Shown: positions 1 through 11,180 of the stretch, piece after piece
Numbering within the stretch: the first letter of the stretch is position 1
How the letters are laid out: each line of letters opens with the position of its first letter
Origin: Cristatella mucedo
Lineage: Eukaryota > Bryozoa > Phylactolaemata > Cristatellidae
Direction of reading: 5' to 3'
Assembly: GCA_009760855.2 (NCBI GenBank)
Contig: WPIO01000012.1
Location: forward strand, 6,073,501 to 6,137,500
Length of the DNA: 64,000 nucleotides
Made by a program: the position numbers and the translations under genes
Notes under the pieces: model-generated
Told to the model about the DNA's origin: nothing
Database searches by the model: none
What the model saw: only the letters and a program-made list of their open reading frames with translations

Positions 1-249
1 TTTTTTATGCATAGCTTTTGGTTCTGCACACATATTATTATCCATAAAAAGTTATTGCTTTTATCAGTCACTCGATCTTTGCGGCATGCAAAAACAGCTG
101 AAACAGTGGTAGGTCACAACTCATTATGAATTATATTGGTTTTCTAGATTACTCTAATCATCGTTCTTCTATTCAAATAGGAGTTTTACATCAACATTAT
201 AATTATAGGTTTGCAAAACTTACTGCCGAATAGTACCTTCCCTAACCGG

Positions 250-345
250 GAAAATTTGATTGGTGTAATAATAATAATAATAATAATAATAACGATACAT
301 TTGCATAGCACTCTCAGAAAACTGAAGCTCTGGTCTAGGCACTTT
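250..345 (-). mobile_element. LINE 3' tail fragment, family 1
   Basis: An (AAT)n run near 268-292 is followed by the reverse complement of the 3' end shared by all family-1 LINE copies in this window: the two hairpin arms around an AGAGA/TCTCT core, here with several mismatches. Nothing of the reverse-transcriptase region remains. The call rests on similarity to the better copies at 1855-2640 and 6880-7430. Confidence 0.6.
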
Positions 346-544
346 GTTATGTGTGCAGCAGTCGCTTACGATGGCCTAAGGTACCCATACTGGAACAGCC
401 GGATATCTGACAAGGTTAGTGAGCCCACTAAAGGCTGCTATCAGTTATGACCCGGCTGCTGTGATCCTGAAAATAAACGACACCGTTGATAACAGGCTTA
501 CAGGTAGTATTGATCTTACCAACAAACCAATTTGCTAGAAGTGC

Positions 545-635
545 AAGAATTCTAAAGCCCTGTATAGAGATTAAGTACTCTTAGGATGCTATAAAAACGA
601 CCTATTAGTGTTAGTAGTAGTAGTAGAAGTAGTAG
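545..635 (+). mobile_element. LINE or SINE 3' tail remnant with TAG microsatellite
   Basis: The stretch reads as a degraded family-1 tail (AGAGATTAAGT...CTCTTAGG...GCTATAAA) followed by an imperfect TAG/GTA trinucleotide run at about 607-640. It is too short to tell a LINE tail from the tail of the SINE family that shares it. Confidence 0.45.
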
Positions 636-1094
636 TAGAAATAGCTTGCTGTCTATAATCTAAGCAGATGTTATTGCTCATTAAATGCAACATATCATCT
701 GGACCAAGGCCAGTAATCGGCTCAGCTTGCCGGCTTGGTACACTGGACTGAGTACGCCTACCTAAGGAGGTATCAATTGATAGAAATTTCATTCTAGGGT
801 ATGGCGAAAAATTCTGCTGATGATCATGACAATATTTGACAGGCTTGACTATAGTTGATAATAATTTTATGGTAAGGTAGAGCAATAACTTCCATTGATA
901 GTCACGATATTCTTTAATGGTTTTGGACCAACTGCCCGAAATGATCTAGTTAGCTTGCAAGAAGAAAGTTTGTAGGCATGAATCATGCATCCGTCATGCC
1001 ATATGTTAATACCGGCACTGTTCTAATCAAATTCAGGTAAAAGCATATGAGAAATTGATCGAGAAAGTTCAAGAATTCACTCCTTACAGATCTT

Positions 1095-1420
1095 ACTTGT
1101 GCAATAAGGTGCTTACAGTTAGTACTAAAATCTGCAGCTAGGCTTGTCAGTCGTGAATGTCACACTGCCACATTAAACCACTTCTTCGAGACCTGCACTG
1201 GATCCCCTCGGAGTAATGTACCTACTTCAAGATCTTGTCACTCACGTCTAGGTCCTTCCATTATTGTACTCCGACTTAGTTCTCTGAAATACTTACACTT
1301 TAGGTTTCCTTGGTACCATTCACTCGTCTGACTCTGCTCATTTTATTAGCTATATGCTCATTTTATTTAGCTATGCCTCCAACGAACCTCAAGCCCTTTT
1401 TAGAGACTAGGAATCAAGTT
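1095..1420 (+). mobile_element. degenerate LINE fragment, family 1
   Basis: This aligns by eye with the better copy at 1998-2280. Shared landmarks are the block around CTGCAGCTAGGCTTGTC, the CTGCACTGG block, CTTGTCACTCAC and the AACCTCAAGCCCTTT block. Many substitutions and small gaps destroy the frame, so this is an older copy than the one immediately downstream. Confidence 0.6.
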
Positions 1421-1639
1421 TCTATCATATCACCTAAATACCTAGAGTTTTCTATCGACTGACATCACATTATTCGGCTACTTGACAGTTAAAGTAAGGA
1501 AATACAAAATCAACAAGTTTACACTCATCATTTGCTCAGCTAGGCTGAATTGCCGATTCTAGATCTTAGCGCATGGGGTTAGGTGCTAGCATTTAATGAT
1601 CCCTCTCGTGGTTTTGAGTCTTGGGGCAAGCAATACTTT

Positions 1640-1712
1640 ACTACAGCTAAAAGAGGGCGGTGGTGGTAAAAGCTGTTCTGTTGCTACATAAATGAGGCTG
1701 TTGAATCAGCCA
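1640..1712 (+). mobile_element. SINE family A, 3' end only
   Basis: Only the end of the element is present. It terminates in the family-A signature GAGGCTGTTGAATCAGCC at about 1692-1709, which can fold as a GGCTG/CAGCC hairpin. The tRNA-like head is missing or too diverged to see. Confidence 0.5.
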
Positions 1713-1854
1713 AACTTGGTTTGCACTATTTCTTTTACTAAAAATGTGCAAGTTATCACTAATCAGTTGACTTCTTCTATCCTGAGATATGTAATATACC
1801 CAGAAATAGATTTTTTCTTAGGGTGCTATACAAATGTTCTATTGTTATTACTAC

Positions 1855-2640
1855 TGCAAACCCGAAAAAATGGAGGGCAATTCAAGTTGAAAATTTTGTT
1901 TAGACAGGGATATCACATCTAAGGTGGTCCATGCATTTCTGACATCCCGTCTTGACTTCTGTAACTCACTGCTTGCTGGTCTACCGGCCTGTGCAACCAG
2001 GTACTTACATCTGGTGCACAACTCTGCAGCTAGGCTTGTCTGTCGTGAGCCTCGCAGTTGCCACATCACTCCACTTCTCACCGACCTGCACTGGCTCCCA
2101 GTCAAGCAACGCATTAACTTCAAGGGTTTGTCACTCACTCTTAGGTCACTTCATTCTTTGGTTCCAGCCTATCTGTCAGATCTACTGCCCCACCGGCCCA
2201 AGCATCGTACCATCGACTTTTCGAAATCTAACTGCTTACCTACACCTCGTACAAACCTCAAATCCTTTGGAGACCATGCCTTTAGTTCGTATGCTCCCAA
2301 AGCCTGGAACTCACTTCCGACTTGCATTGCGACATTCCCTGACTGGGCCACATTTAAAAATAAATTAAAAACGCAACTATTTAGGACAGCATTTAGTGGG
2401 TCGTCTGTGATGTATGTGCTTATGTGTGCTGACACTGTTACATGATGCCACTAACCTCACTTGCATGCTGACCCTGTGCATATCACTCCTAACCATGTTA
2501 TTTTTATTGTTCATCAAACATGATACCACTCACCATTCGATCGCGTTTCCTTTACAGCAAATGTAAAGCACCTAGAAAGAGATTGAGTTCTCTGAGGGTG
2601 CTTTATCAAGTGTATTATTATTATTATTACTAAAATTGAA
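1855..2640 (+). mobile_element. 5'-truncated LINE (CR1/L2-like), C-terminal reverse-transcriptase end
   Basis: An open frame at 1924-2445 encodes the C-terminal end of a CR1/L2-type LINE polyprotein. Visible hallmarks are LDFCNSLLAGLP, the HNSAARLVCR block, LHWLPVKQRI, PAYLSDLLP, SFGDHAFSSYAPKAWNSLP and a final LKTQLF. The catalytic reverse-transcriptase motifs and endonuclease lie upstream in intact elements and are absent here, so the copy is truncated and cannot move on its own. The untranslated 3' end carries a hairpin (arms AAAGCACC and GGGTGCTTT around an AGAGA/TCTCT inner stem) and ends in an ATT microsatellite. This is the best-preserved family-1 copy in the window. CR1 versus L2 cannot be settled without an alignment. 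Confidence 0.85.
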
Positions 2641-3289
2641 ACCCATGCACATAGGCATTTAGCTTTGCAAAGACTCATTAGCAATGACTCACTGATCGGC
2701 AGACCGGCGCTAAGACTGACTGTGTGGGTCAGTCTCTATATTTTTATCAGTTCATCTAATGAGCAGCATAGCAGTAGAGTTTCGACCAGCCGAGTGATCT
2801 CGGCCAGCCAGTCCTACCACATTTAACTAAATGGTAGGAAAAGGCTATACACACGAAAATCGTCGAAAAAGTGTCTGCCCGTGAAACATCTCAGGGAAAT
2901 TTTCCAATTTAAATTTAAAGACCATAAATATAACTGCATAGCTACAAAAAGCCTCAGCTTCAGACTATCCAAGTCGGACTCTTCATTTTTATCGATTTTA
3001 CTGAGAGATAATCTCCACAACATTTGAATATGTAATTAAAAGATGCATTTATCAACGACCTGATCACTATTTCATAATTAAATGCAAAACTCAATTATGA
3101 GAGTGTATCAAGTATATATCTGCAAATTAGTTAACTAACTCTTCTATTTTTGCCATGAGACTCGTCATAGCCGTACATTCGTTGGAGTACTATATCACAA
3201 AAGACACAATGTAATTGTGACATAGACGACTTGTGTTTACAATCTGAACTCACTCGTGGACTCATATTAAAATATTATTATCCAGGTTG
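2641..3289. other. unassigned intergenic DNA
   Basis: AT-rich single-copy-looking sequence. No exon of UGDH or of another gene was recognised, and no repeat landmark of the families seen elsewhere occurs. Confidence 0.5.
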
Positions 3290-3446
3290 ATTGGGCCACG
3301 ATAACCCAGGATGGTGCTAGCTCTTGACGACCGAGGTCTTGGGTTCGAATCCTTCAGGTGGGCGATCCCTAATTTCATACTGCAAGAAGTGGTGATAGCC
3401 ATAAAGATCTTCTGCCCCTATACAACTAAGGTTGTCAAGTCAGCTA
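3290..3446 (+). mobile_element. tRNA-derived SINE, family A
   Basis: The head looks like a tRNA-type RNA polymerase III promoter: an A-box-like stretch near 3312-3325 and a B-box-like GGTTCGAATCC near 3341-3351. The family-A body follows (CTGCAAGAAGTGGTGATAGCC) and a diverged GTTGTCAAGTCAGC end. There is no cloverleaf with paired acceptor ends, so this is not a functional tRNA gene. Confidence 0.7.
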
Positions 3447-3494
3447 AGATTTGTTTTGATTATTAAAATCAAACTTCAGAAATATCTAAAAAAC

Positions 3495-3590
3495 AGTAAT
3501 AATAATAATAATAATACATTTGATATAGCGCCCTTAGAGAACTCAATCTCTTTCTGGGCACTTTACATAAATGCTGGAGGATGCATAAAT
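3495..3590 (-). mobile_element. LINE 3' tail fragment, family 1
   Basis: An (AAT)n run at about 3498-3516 is followed by the reverse complement of the family-1 hairpin tail (AGCGCCC...AGAGAACTCAATCTCTTTCTGGGC). It lies about 200 bp beyond the end of the UGDH exon, inside what should be UGDH intron sequence. Confidence 0.65.
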
Positions 3591-3794
3591 GATCACAAGG
3601 TTCTTTGTAGATGGTCAAGAACATCCAAGGGACCATAAGCATTGGTAGAAGTTTGAAGAGCTTTAACAGACATATCAATTAACGTGACAGTGTTACGAAT
3701 AGCAAACGGATAAGTAACAGTTAAACAACCAACAAAATCATAGCTAAGTGAGAGGATATGTTCACACATAAAGTATAATTATATGAAAATCTAC

Positions 3795-3956
3795 CTCAAA
3801 AATGGGCAACGTGTCCGAGTTCCAAGCGTTGATTTTCTCCTTATTCAGGTCGACAACTGTAAATATCACTTCGGGGCACTTTACAGCCATAACACAACAT
3901 GTTGGTCCACCAACATAGCCAGCTCCGATACAGCAAACCCTTGTAACTACCATTGT
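3795..3956 (-). CDS. UGDH: UDP-glucose 6-dehydrogenase, first coding exon
   Basis: The exon encodes 53 residues from an ATG at 3953-3951. They begin [20 protein letters not shown], the N-terminal Rossmann nucleotide-binding loop (GxGYVGxP) that holds NAD in UDP-glucose dehydrogenase. VVDLN, at the end of the second strand, and the NSDTLPIFE block are equally typical. The enzyme oxidises UDP-glucose to UDP-glucuronate in the cytosol, the precursor of glycosaminoglycans. The exon ends in phase 0 at a GAG|GTAGAT donor. It is preceded by a pyrimidine-rich acceptor (CTTTCTTTCAG) only 3 nt before the ATG, so an upstream untranslated exon must exist. The next coding exon was not found between here and position 1; the rest of the gene is inferred to lie to the left of the window. 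A lone pseudo-exon cannot be excluded, but nothing in it is broken. Confidence 0.9.
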
Positions 3957-4391
3957 CTGAAAGAAAGCAAGTCATTATTCACATATTCAAGAATTCACTG
4001 GGTGGCTTAGGCCACAAATCGGCAGTACTTCAAAATTCAAAAAGTAAAACTGCCTTTCACATGGCTCAGTTTGCAGCAGACTAAACGGGCCAGCTACGTT
4101 CACAGCCGAAATCAACCTTAGCAAAGCTGGTCACCAAAGGTGCAGTTAATGTCTATTGGCTTCAGTTAAATTGCTGATTCAATATAATCAGCCCACTACT
4201 ATCTAAGCAGCATGGTCGGCAGCAAAGGAGACCAGGGAACAATTTAAGATATGCAGATACACTTGTCACATCTGTATTAATTGCTACAGTATACCTGCCT
4301 GCTTTTTCCAGGGCCGCCGATGTACAGCCCATTTCGTAAAACTGAGTGAAGACATGCAGAGGCCAATCTATGAATTATTAGCAGTCCCACA

Positions 4392-5063
4392 GTGAATGCT
4401 GGGGGCCACAAAGCAGCAGAGCAAATAGGATATGTATGTGACAAACCTGCTACTATATATTACCTGCCAGCCAAACGGTGCAAATCTTGCCAGAGCATGA
4501 TAGTCAAGATCAGCACTCCATTTGTAAAAGGGACTCAAATAGTATCGTTAACAATTTTACATGTGGTATCAGGTCAACCGAGAAGCTTCCTCAAATATAA
4601 TTATGGAGGACTTGGCTTACTTGGGACTACAAGAAGTACACAAGATTCTATAGGTCTACTGCTGGTCTATACAGGCATATACACCCAGAACTACAGAGCA
4701 GATCATTCTCGCTCGATATGGATCAGTATAGTAGATCATGCTCATGAAGAAAGAGCAAGCCACGAAGGCCGAGAAGACACAGTTAACAATAGCTACTGTG
4801 AGGGCAAGAAGAGATTCCGATCTCTCAAAACGCTCCCTTTCAAAACCAGCTGTGACTGCCAGTTCAACTCGAAAGCTAGTGAGACTAGCTACATCTTAGT
4901 TGGGATACCATGGCTCTACAGCTCCAAATCCGTGCTCACCGAAATTCTCTCCTCCACGGCAATGGAAAAACCAAGCAAATGCTTTGTTGGGAGCCGTCGC
5001 AGTGCACCATGCAGTCAATGTAGTCCGTCCAGCAGGAAGGCATGTGTCTCATGCTCGGCCTAG
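4392..5063 (+). other. unexplained 224-codon open frame
   Basis: This stop-free frame of 223 residues is the longest in the window outside simple repeats. It opens at a GTG, not an ATG; the first in-frame ATG lies about 36 codons in. The translation has no domain I recognise, no signal peptide and a late Cys/Ser-rich stretch. It lies upstream of the UGDH exon on the opposite strand, in DNA that becomes CpG-rich, where stop codons are rarer. It is more likely chance or part of an old transposon than a host exon. Confidence 0.2.
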
Positions 5064-6120
5064 GGCAACTGTGCTACTGTGTTATCTACTCGCGCGGCCG
5101 ACGATCGTCTGCTTGGTTCGGCAGATGAGCTGCAGTTGGTAACAGCTTTACGGAGTGAACAGGAGGCAAACCATACACATGTAGCTGGATCGCATGCATG
5201 CTCGGTCGGTGGTATAGCCCATGTGGCAGTCACTGTACTTGAGAAGAGCTACCTAATGTATACACTATCAGCGCCCTAATCCGGCCGACGGCAGGGCATC
5301 GCCGACGTTTGGGGTATGGCCACACCTATGCTTACCGCCGAAGCAGGCAACACAATGGCTAGGGTGAGGCCCATGAGTGGACCTGAGCCATTAAGACAGG
5401 GGCGTGGCAATCGGCGGTGCGTTGGACTCTGGCAAGTGACGACGTGTCACTCGGAAAGTAACTGACTGAAGAGCCACGTCAAGCCGGCAACGATTATCTG
5501 CGGCTGCATGGCCACCGGCGATGGAGCGGTGAGGCAGCTAGGCGGCACCAGACCTGCATGAAGGGTAGAGCCGGGTCTGCCACAACCCCATAGCCGAGCA
5601 CATCACCGCCCTCCCCTAACAGTGAGACCAGCAGGCACGGCTGCAAGAACTCCCATGTGAACACAACGCGCAGCCGATATCGGCACCGGCCGGTTGACTA
5701 CACACAACGTAAGCAACTCGACTTCCGTCTGGGATAAGTTCCGTTGTTTTGGAGTAAGGTTCCGTCGTCGAGATGAGGCTTTATTGGCAGGAAGCTGTCG
5801 ATGTGAGCGGCGTAAGCCATAAAAGTAGCATGAACTAAGCTGCCTGAATAAGAACGGGTGGCCCGCGCGGGCTCCGAGCCAACGACGAGGCGACAAAAGA
5901 CGCGACGGCACGTACACGCGCCGGGCCATAAAACTAGCGCCGTGCATACACAAAACGCCAACAAAAGTACCCTATCGCATCTGGGCGACGAGCGTAAGGC
6001 CGCAGAACAAATGCGAACGCTTTAGCGTTGGGCTAGACCACAAGCAAGGAATACGCACCGTTTCAGCCAGTCCGCCGGTCAGTCGTTGAATGAGCCGCTC
6101 AGCCAGCTACACGGGGAGGG
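5040..6120. promoter_or_regulatory. CpG-rich stretch upstream of UGDH, candidate promoter region
   Basis: About 1 kb is visibly richer in G+C and in CG dinucleotides than its surroundings. It lies 1.1-2.2 kb upstream of the UGDH first coding exon, which needs an upstream untranslated exon. No TATA box or initiator could be pinned down. The role is inferred from composition and position only. Confidence 0.3.
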
Positions 6121-6875
6121 GGAGGGGAAAAGCTTTCGCTGCGCATGCGTACGAGGCCCTACGAGTGTGTGGCGCCAGCGGACTGTGGTGGCGTTTCGAG
6201 AATCAAAGTTCAGATGCTATTTGCGTAATCAAGCTGAGTTTTCAGAATTATTCAGGATTGCAGCCTTTAATGTTATTTGGGTCAAAAGGCATTGCGATTT
6301 TGCCTGTCTTTTCTAGGTATTGAGATAGGAAAGGCACCGAGTACAGACCGGGGGATACATTTTTTGAACCCATGGTGTGGATACGGTACGGGAAGGTGGC
6401 TAAAAAACGGTGAGATGCTGTCATCGACAGCTGCATTTAACCCATCGGACCATTCGCTTGAGACGGCGGCACTCGATTTCATTTTCTGGAAACGGCCAGG
6501 CCAGCCGAACACATTCTAGACGCATCCCTACATAAAAAGCTGAGTTCACACTATCGACTTTCTAATCACCGACCCAATAATAATCTCGCGTACTGGCCCC
6601 ACTTACAGCGTAACTCTCTCGACGTTTCTTTCTGAGTCACCATGGGTACTTAAGAACGCTGACATAAATTTCAGGATGATAAGTAGCTAAGCTAATAATA
6701 TACCTTATAATAATTGCAATATAATACGGGAAGGGGCAATGCAGAAATGTTCCCCCTTTCCTCTATTTACAGTCAGAATCCCTATTGGATAATGATTATT
6801 TGGTGCCAAAGTATGTCATATTGAACACCAACGCATACACATGTTTAGTCAGTGGCAGAGCCAGAATTTTCAGGT
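6121..6875. other. unassigned intergenic DNA
   Basis: Short overlapping frames occur on both strands around 6248-6519 but none resembles a known protein. A 19-bp word at 6676-6694 recurs exactly at 7652-7670 (see findings). Confidence 0.4.
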
Positions 6876-6879
6876 AATA

Positions 6880-7430
6880 ATAATATAATATTGCACTTGA
6901 TAAAGCGCCCTCAGAGAACTTAATCTCTTTCTAGGCGCTTTACATTTGCTGCAAAGTGATACGCAATAGAATAGTAAGTAAAATCATGCTTGAAAAACAA
7001 ACAAAATGAATAACATGGTTAGGGGTCACATGCACTGGGTCAGCATGCAAATGAGGTCAGTGGCAGCATGCACAGTGTCAGCACGCATAAGCACACCGAG
7101 GACGAATCACAAGGACCCACTAAATGCTGTCCTAAATAGGTGTGTTTTTAAGTTTCTTTTAAATGTGGTCAGGTCAGGGGATGTTCTGATGCAGGTCGGG
7201 AGGGAGTTCCAGGCTGTGGGAGCATAAGAGCTAAATGCACGGTCTCCAAAGGATTTAAGGTTTGTACGAGGTATTTCTAGACTGTTGGATTCCGAAAAGC
7301 GAGTGGTACGATGCTTTGCCTGATGGGGTAGTATATCTGAAAGATAGGCTGGAGCCATAGAATGAAGAGACCTAAAAGTGAGCGACAAAACCTTGAAGTC
7401 AATAGGGGCAAGCACAGCCAAAAATGATAA
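6880..7430 (-). mobile_element. 5'-truncated LINE, family 1
   Basis: Read on the minus strand, 7421-7107 encodes the same C-terminal polyprotein end as the copy at 1924-2445: SLTFRSLHSMAPAYLSDILP, SFGDRAFSSYAPTAWNSLP and LKTHLF. The 3' untranslated part runs down to 6880 and ends in the hairpin tail, here with perfect AAAGCGCC and GGCGCTTT-type arms. The 5' end is truncated near 7425 within the reverse-transcriptase C-terminal region. Confidence 0.85.
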
Positions 7431-7485
7431 ATAAAGGGCGCTATATCAGCTGTATTATTATTATTATTATTATTATTAAAGAGTT
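7430..7485 (+). mobile_element. LINE tail with ATT microsatellite, opposite orientation
   Basis: AGGGCGCTATATCAGCTGTA followed by eight or so ATT units is the last part of a family-1 tail on the plus strand. It abuts the truncated 5' end of the minus-strand LINE, giving a head-to-head pair. Confidence 0.55.
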
Positions 7486-7587
7486 AATCGCAAGTCTTTT
7501 ATTTGAACGCGACACGTGAGCTCGGCGCCTTCGCATAGACTGGAAGTATGTGATGATATCACCATTCGTCACGATTCGTCATTTCTT

Positions 7588-7803
<216 letters not shown>

Positions 7804-7869
7804 ACACATACATAAGTAAAAATATATGTAACATATAACAGCATGGCGTCGTTAAGGAGGTTCACACCC

Positions 7870-8680
7870 ATCGTAGTTCGAAGGCGTTTCTCGGTAAATT
7901 TAAATACGCTGAATGCATGGTCGGCCTAGGCTGTTGATACCGGCAGTGGCAGAAAAAGTCACACCGGCTTTTACTGTAGGTCATAGCCAGCCTCGACTCG
8001 ACTGGGCTCTGCCAGCATGACTGCAAGATCGGGAAGCGCCTCCATATTCTTCAGTGCCGAGTTGAAATCGATTTCTATTTGAAAGTTTTTGAAGCTGCCG
8101 TTTCAAGCGGATAGCTTGTCTCGCCGGGAATAAAGATGGCGGTGGCTATAGCTGCAGCTCCGTGACCACCGCGGCTGCTGCGGTTGCAATTAGCGAAGCA
8201 CGTCCATCCATTAATGTATGCCCCATCTGCAGCAGGTGGTTGGGCAGTTGACTCAGCGCAGCGTCCGGCCTTTGATGTTTGGGATGTTGCCTGCCGCAGC
8301 TGCATTCCCTTAACCGCGGTGAGTCAGCCGGGTCGCATATATGTACGCGCTAGAGAATAAACCGAGAGTCTCTTTTACCACTCGCGTCTTTGTGTGTGCC
8401 TTCGTGATACTCCATTAGAGCTGCCACCACGGGAGCCGTAGTAACGCTTCACTATATGCTCAGTGCCGAATTTCAGCCCAGGACAATCCTACGGCCATTG
8501 GCCTTATTTACGCCGTCCCCGGCGGTATTAGCGGGGCAACGGACGACGGTACCAGGTGGCGCCCCGCGGCCTGACTAGGCCAGCGCAAGCGTCTGTTTCC
8601 CGGTACTCTGCCGGGAGACTGTGAAACGCGAGGCTGCTCTGCGATTAAAATTCACGCAGCCACAACTAGGCGCCTAAAGC
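7870..8680. other. GC-rich unassigned DNA with an LTR-like end
   Basis: No coding frame is recognisable. A TATA-like GCATATATG (8334-8342) lies about 20 bp before an AATAAA at 8356-8361. TTTGTGTGTGCC follows at 8388-8399, an arrangement like the promoter/poly(A) core of a retrotransposon LTR and loosely like the element at 52570-53675. No boundaries could be defined. Confidence 0.25.
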
Positions 8681-8689
8681 GACAATTTA

Positions 8690-9280
8690 TCATGGTCGGT
8701 TTATTACACACGGGGTGCAGCGGCTTCCATTTCCGGGCAGAATTAGTAGCAAATGTTGCGCTCGTAACGGTACTAATTCTAGCCAACGCGCGAGGAATAC
8801 CAGTTAAGCACCGAACCTTGGAGTCACGGCAAGCGACTTTTAGATACAGCACCACTTCGCGAACTTATGCCAACAGTAGTAGCTGAACACGGCAGCATTA
8901 AGGAGCTCCCCTACCAAGTCCATATCCATAGCGCAGATAATAATAAATAAATCCTCGCTGATTCCACAGCCTCTTTTTGTATATTGACAGAAGAGCCTTT
9001 ACGGCTATCACAACCGCTTGCAGTGGCGATAAAGGATCGTCCACCACAGGAATCGAACCCACGACCTCGAGATCAAGGTCATGAAAGCAACCGCCTTACC
9101 TAATGTGCCATTGCGGCAGAGGTCTATTCGACAGCAGCGAACGGCGGCTATGACGTACAACGACTCGCATCCGGCCCAAAGCCAGCGATTAATTCGGCTT
9201 AACTGCAAGGCATGACGGATTACATATGATTACATGGGTTCGGCTTTTATGCTGCCTAACCATATATTATCACCTAACCC
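8690..9280 (-). repeat. unclassified dispersed repeat, copy 1, interrupted by a SINE
   Basis: Blocks at 8735-8820, 8905-8945, 9128-9165 and 9240-9262 match, in the same order, blocks of 9915-10250. They include a CGGGCAG start, AAGGAGCTCCC, CATATCCATA, GACAGCAGCGAACGG and an identical TTCGGCTTTTATGCTGC. Minus-strand peptides also align (GIPRALARISTVTSATFATNSA here against GIRRMSAEISAVTNTVFAARFA in copy 2), so the repeat may once have coded for protein. A family-A SINE sits between the third and fourth blocks. The family is not recognised. Confidence 0.5.
8957..9118 (-). mobile_element. tRNA-derived SINE, family A (full-length)
   Basis: Reading the minus strand gives an A-box-like GCACATTAGGTAAGGCGG, a B-box GTGGGTTCGATTCC, a CCACTGCAAGCGGTTGTGATAGCC body, an AGCCTTTACGGCT-type hairpin and the terminal GAGGCTGTGGAATCAGC. 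This is one of the two most complete family-A copies; the other is at 59852-60013. It interrupts the unclassified repeat and so is younger than it. Confidence 0.8.
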
Positions 9281-9344
9281 CTGGTAGAATCAATTTAAAA
9301 AAAAAAATTCAGGACCTTTCAGGGTGCTATCGTTTCCCAAGTGT

Positions 9345-9900
9345 CGAGCTCCCCTAGTTCGTACTGTAGCCAATCCGCTTATGGCCAGTGTCAACTAAGG
9401 GGTAAAGACGTACCACCAGCAGGATTCGAACAGGAACCTATGGGTCTCGGCTCGGTGCCAATAACCACTATTTTTAGTTTTCCAAGAGAACTGAATCTTT
9501 TTCCGCGCAGTTTAAATATGCTGGAAAGGAAGCGTGGTAATTGATTAGCGATAGCAAGCACAGTCTCGGCGCTCACAAGCACACAGAGGACAACTCAAAT
9601 GGACGGGAAATGGCTGTGAAGAACAGGCAAATTTTTAGCATCTCATAAAGGCTGTCAAGTCTGAGGATGTCGTAATGCCGACGCAGGAGCTTCAGGCACC
9701 GTCTCCAAAGGATTGAGGTTGTTTAGAAGCGTAGCTAAACGACTGGGTCAGGGTAGCGAGTGCTCCAATGGGAATCCCAAGGAGTTATTACTTCTGTTTG
9801 GTACGCCTGAGCAAGAGAATGCAGGCCTGTACATTTAAGTGAGGAGACGCTGGAGCTGTTGCAAACGGGGTGTACTTGTCACAGTCGGGGCATAGAAGCT
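9345..9900 (-). mobile_element. degenerate SINE-like head plus LINE fragment
   Basis: 9405-9465 contains a B-box-like GGATTCGAAC on the minus strand next to a tRNA-like GGTCTCGGCTCGG block, suggesting a decayed SINE. 9470-9545 carries a worn family-1 tail. 9595-9790 matches the LINE body, with landmarks CTGTCAAGTCTGAGGATGTC and CCGTCTCCAAAGGATTGAGG. No frame is left. Confidence 0.5.
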
Positions 9901-9904
9901 TTCA

Positions 9905-10260
9905 CGTTCTAGGCGAACCGGGCAGCGAAGACAGTGTTCGTAACTGCGCTAATCTCAGCCGACATGCGACGAATACCGGCGGTCCGTGCAGCACCAATGC
10001 ACAACGCAGGTGAGCCGATGGTAGTGGAACGCGGCGGCGACAAAGAGCTCCCATACGCGATATCCATAATACGGAGAAGTCTTTTTGACAGCAACGGAAG
10101 GTGGCCGGCATTCAGCAGCGGCCTTGACATGCAGCAACTCACATTCTGCTCAAAGTAAGCAGCTCAAATCAGCCGAGGTAAACTCTTGGAGCACATCTGA
10201 CTGCCTATTACTCGGCTTCGGCTTTTATGCTGCTTGGGCCAGACATTATCGCAAAATCTG
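9905..10260 (-). repeat. unclassified dispersed repeat, copy 2
   Basis: This is the uninterrupted partner of 8690-9280, with the same block order and spacing once the SINE is removed from copy 1. The strand is assigned from the aligned minus-strand peptide. The two copies differ at roughly one base in four by eye, so the duplication is old. Confidence 0.5.
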
Positions 10261-10800
10261 TTTCTAGTCATTACCATTCAGGAGCCGAAAATACCAAAAA
10301 TCAGTCATAATCTGGCTGATTTAGAACGCTGCCGTTTCAGAGTTGATATCCAGCTGGTGGAGAGCCAGCGCCTGCTAACTGGAAGTAGTGCAATACGACG
10401 TTAACGACAAAAAACCTTAAGGCGAAGTTTTGCGCCAACTTCGCAAAAGAGAAACTCTGTGAGTATGAATTTAAAATGTATGGACGGGTATAATAAATGC
10501 ATGGAATCTTGTAGTGCAAAATACTGCTCAAATCAGTGAAGCAAATTAGTGTGTTTTCAAGTCTGTTTGCATTACCGTTGCCGAAGGCCAATCACGCGTA
10601 AAAAACGATTGCACTATATTTGATTCGAACGTAATCGCGTGGGCAAGGACGTAGAGAAGGGGCTGGGGAGGTGCTAAAGCCCCCCAACAGGTTTAGCTGA
10701 AGAGATTTCCCCCAAAGCCCCATGAAACTCCTTCTTTTTCTGGAAATACTCTTCTTCCCTAATGAAATGTCCGACAGCTCTTGTAGGTAGCTACCAGGCA
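10261..10800. other. unassigned intergenic DNA
   Basis: No exon or repeat family is recognisable between the unclassified repeat and the GA microsatellite. Confidence 0.4.
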
Positions 10801-10801
10801 T

Positions 10802-11180
<379 letters not shown>

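Noticed and set aside
1924-2445. 173-codon frame as a host gene
   Set aside because: It is the C-terminal end of a LINE polyprotein, repeated in damaged form at several other places in the window.
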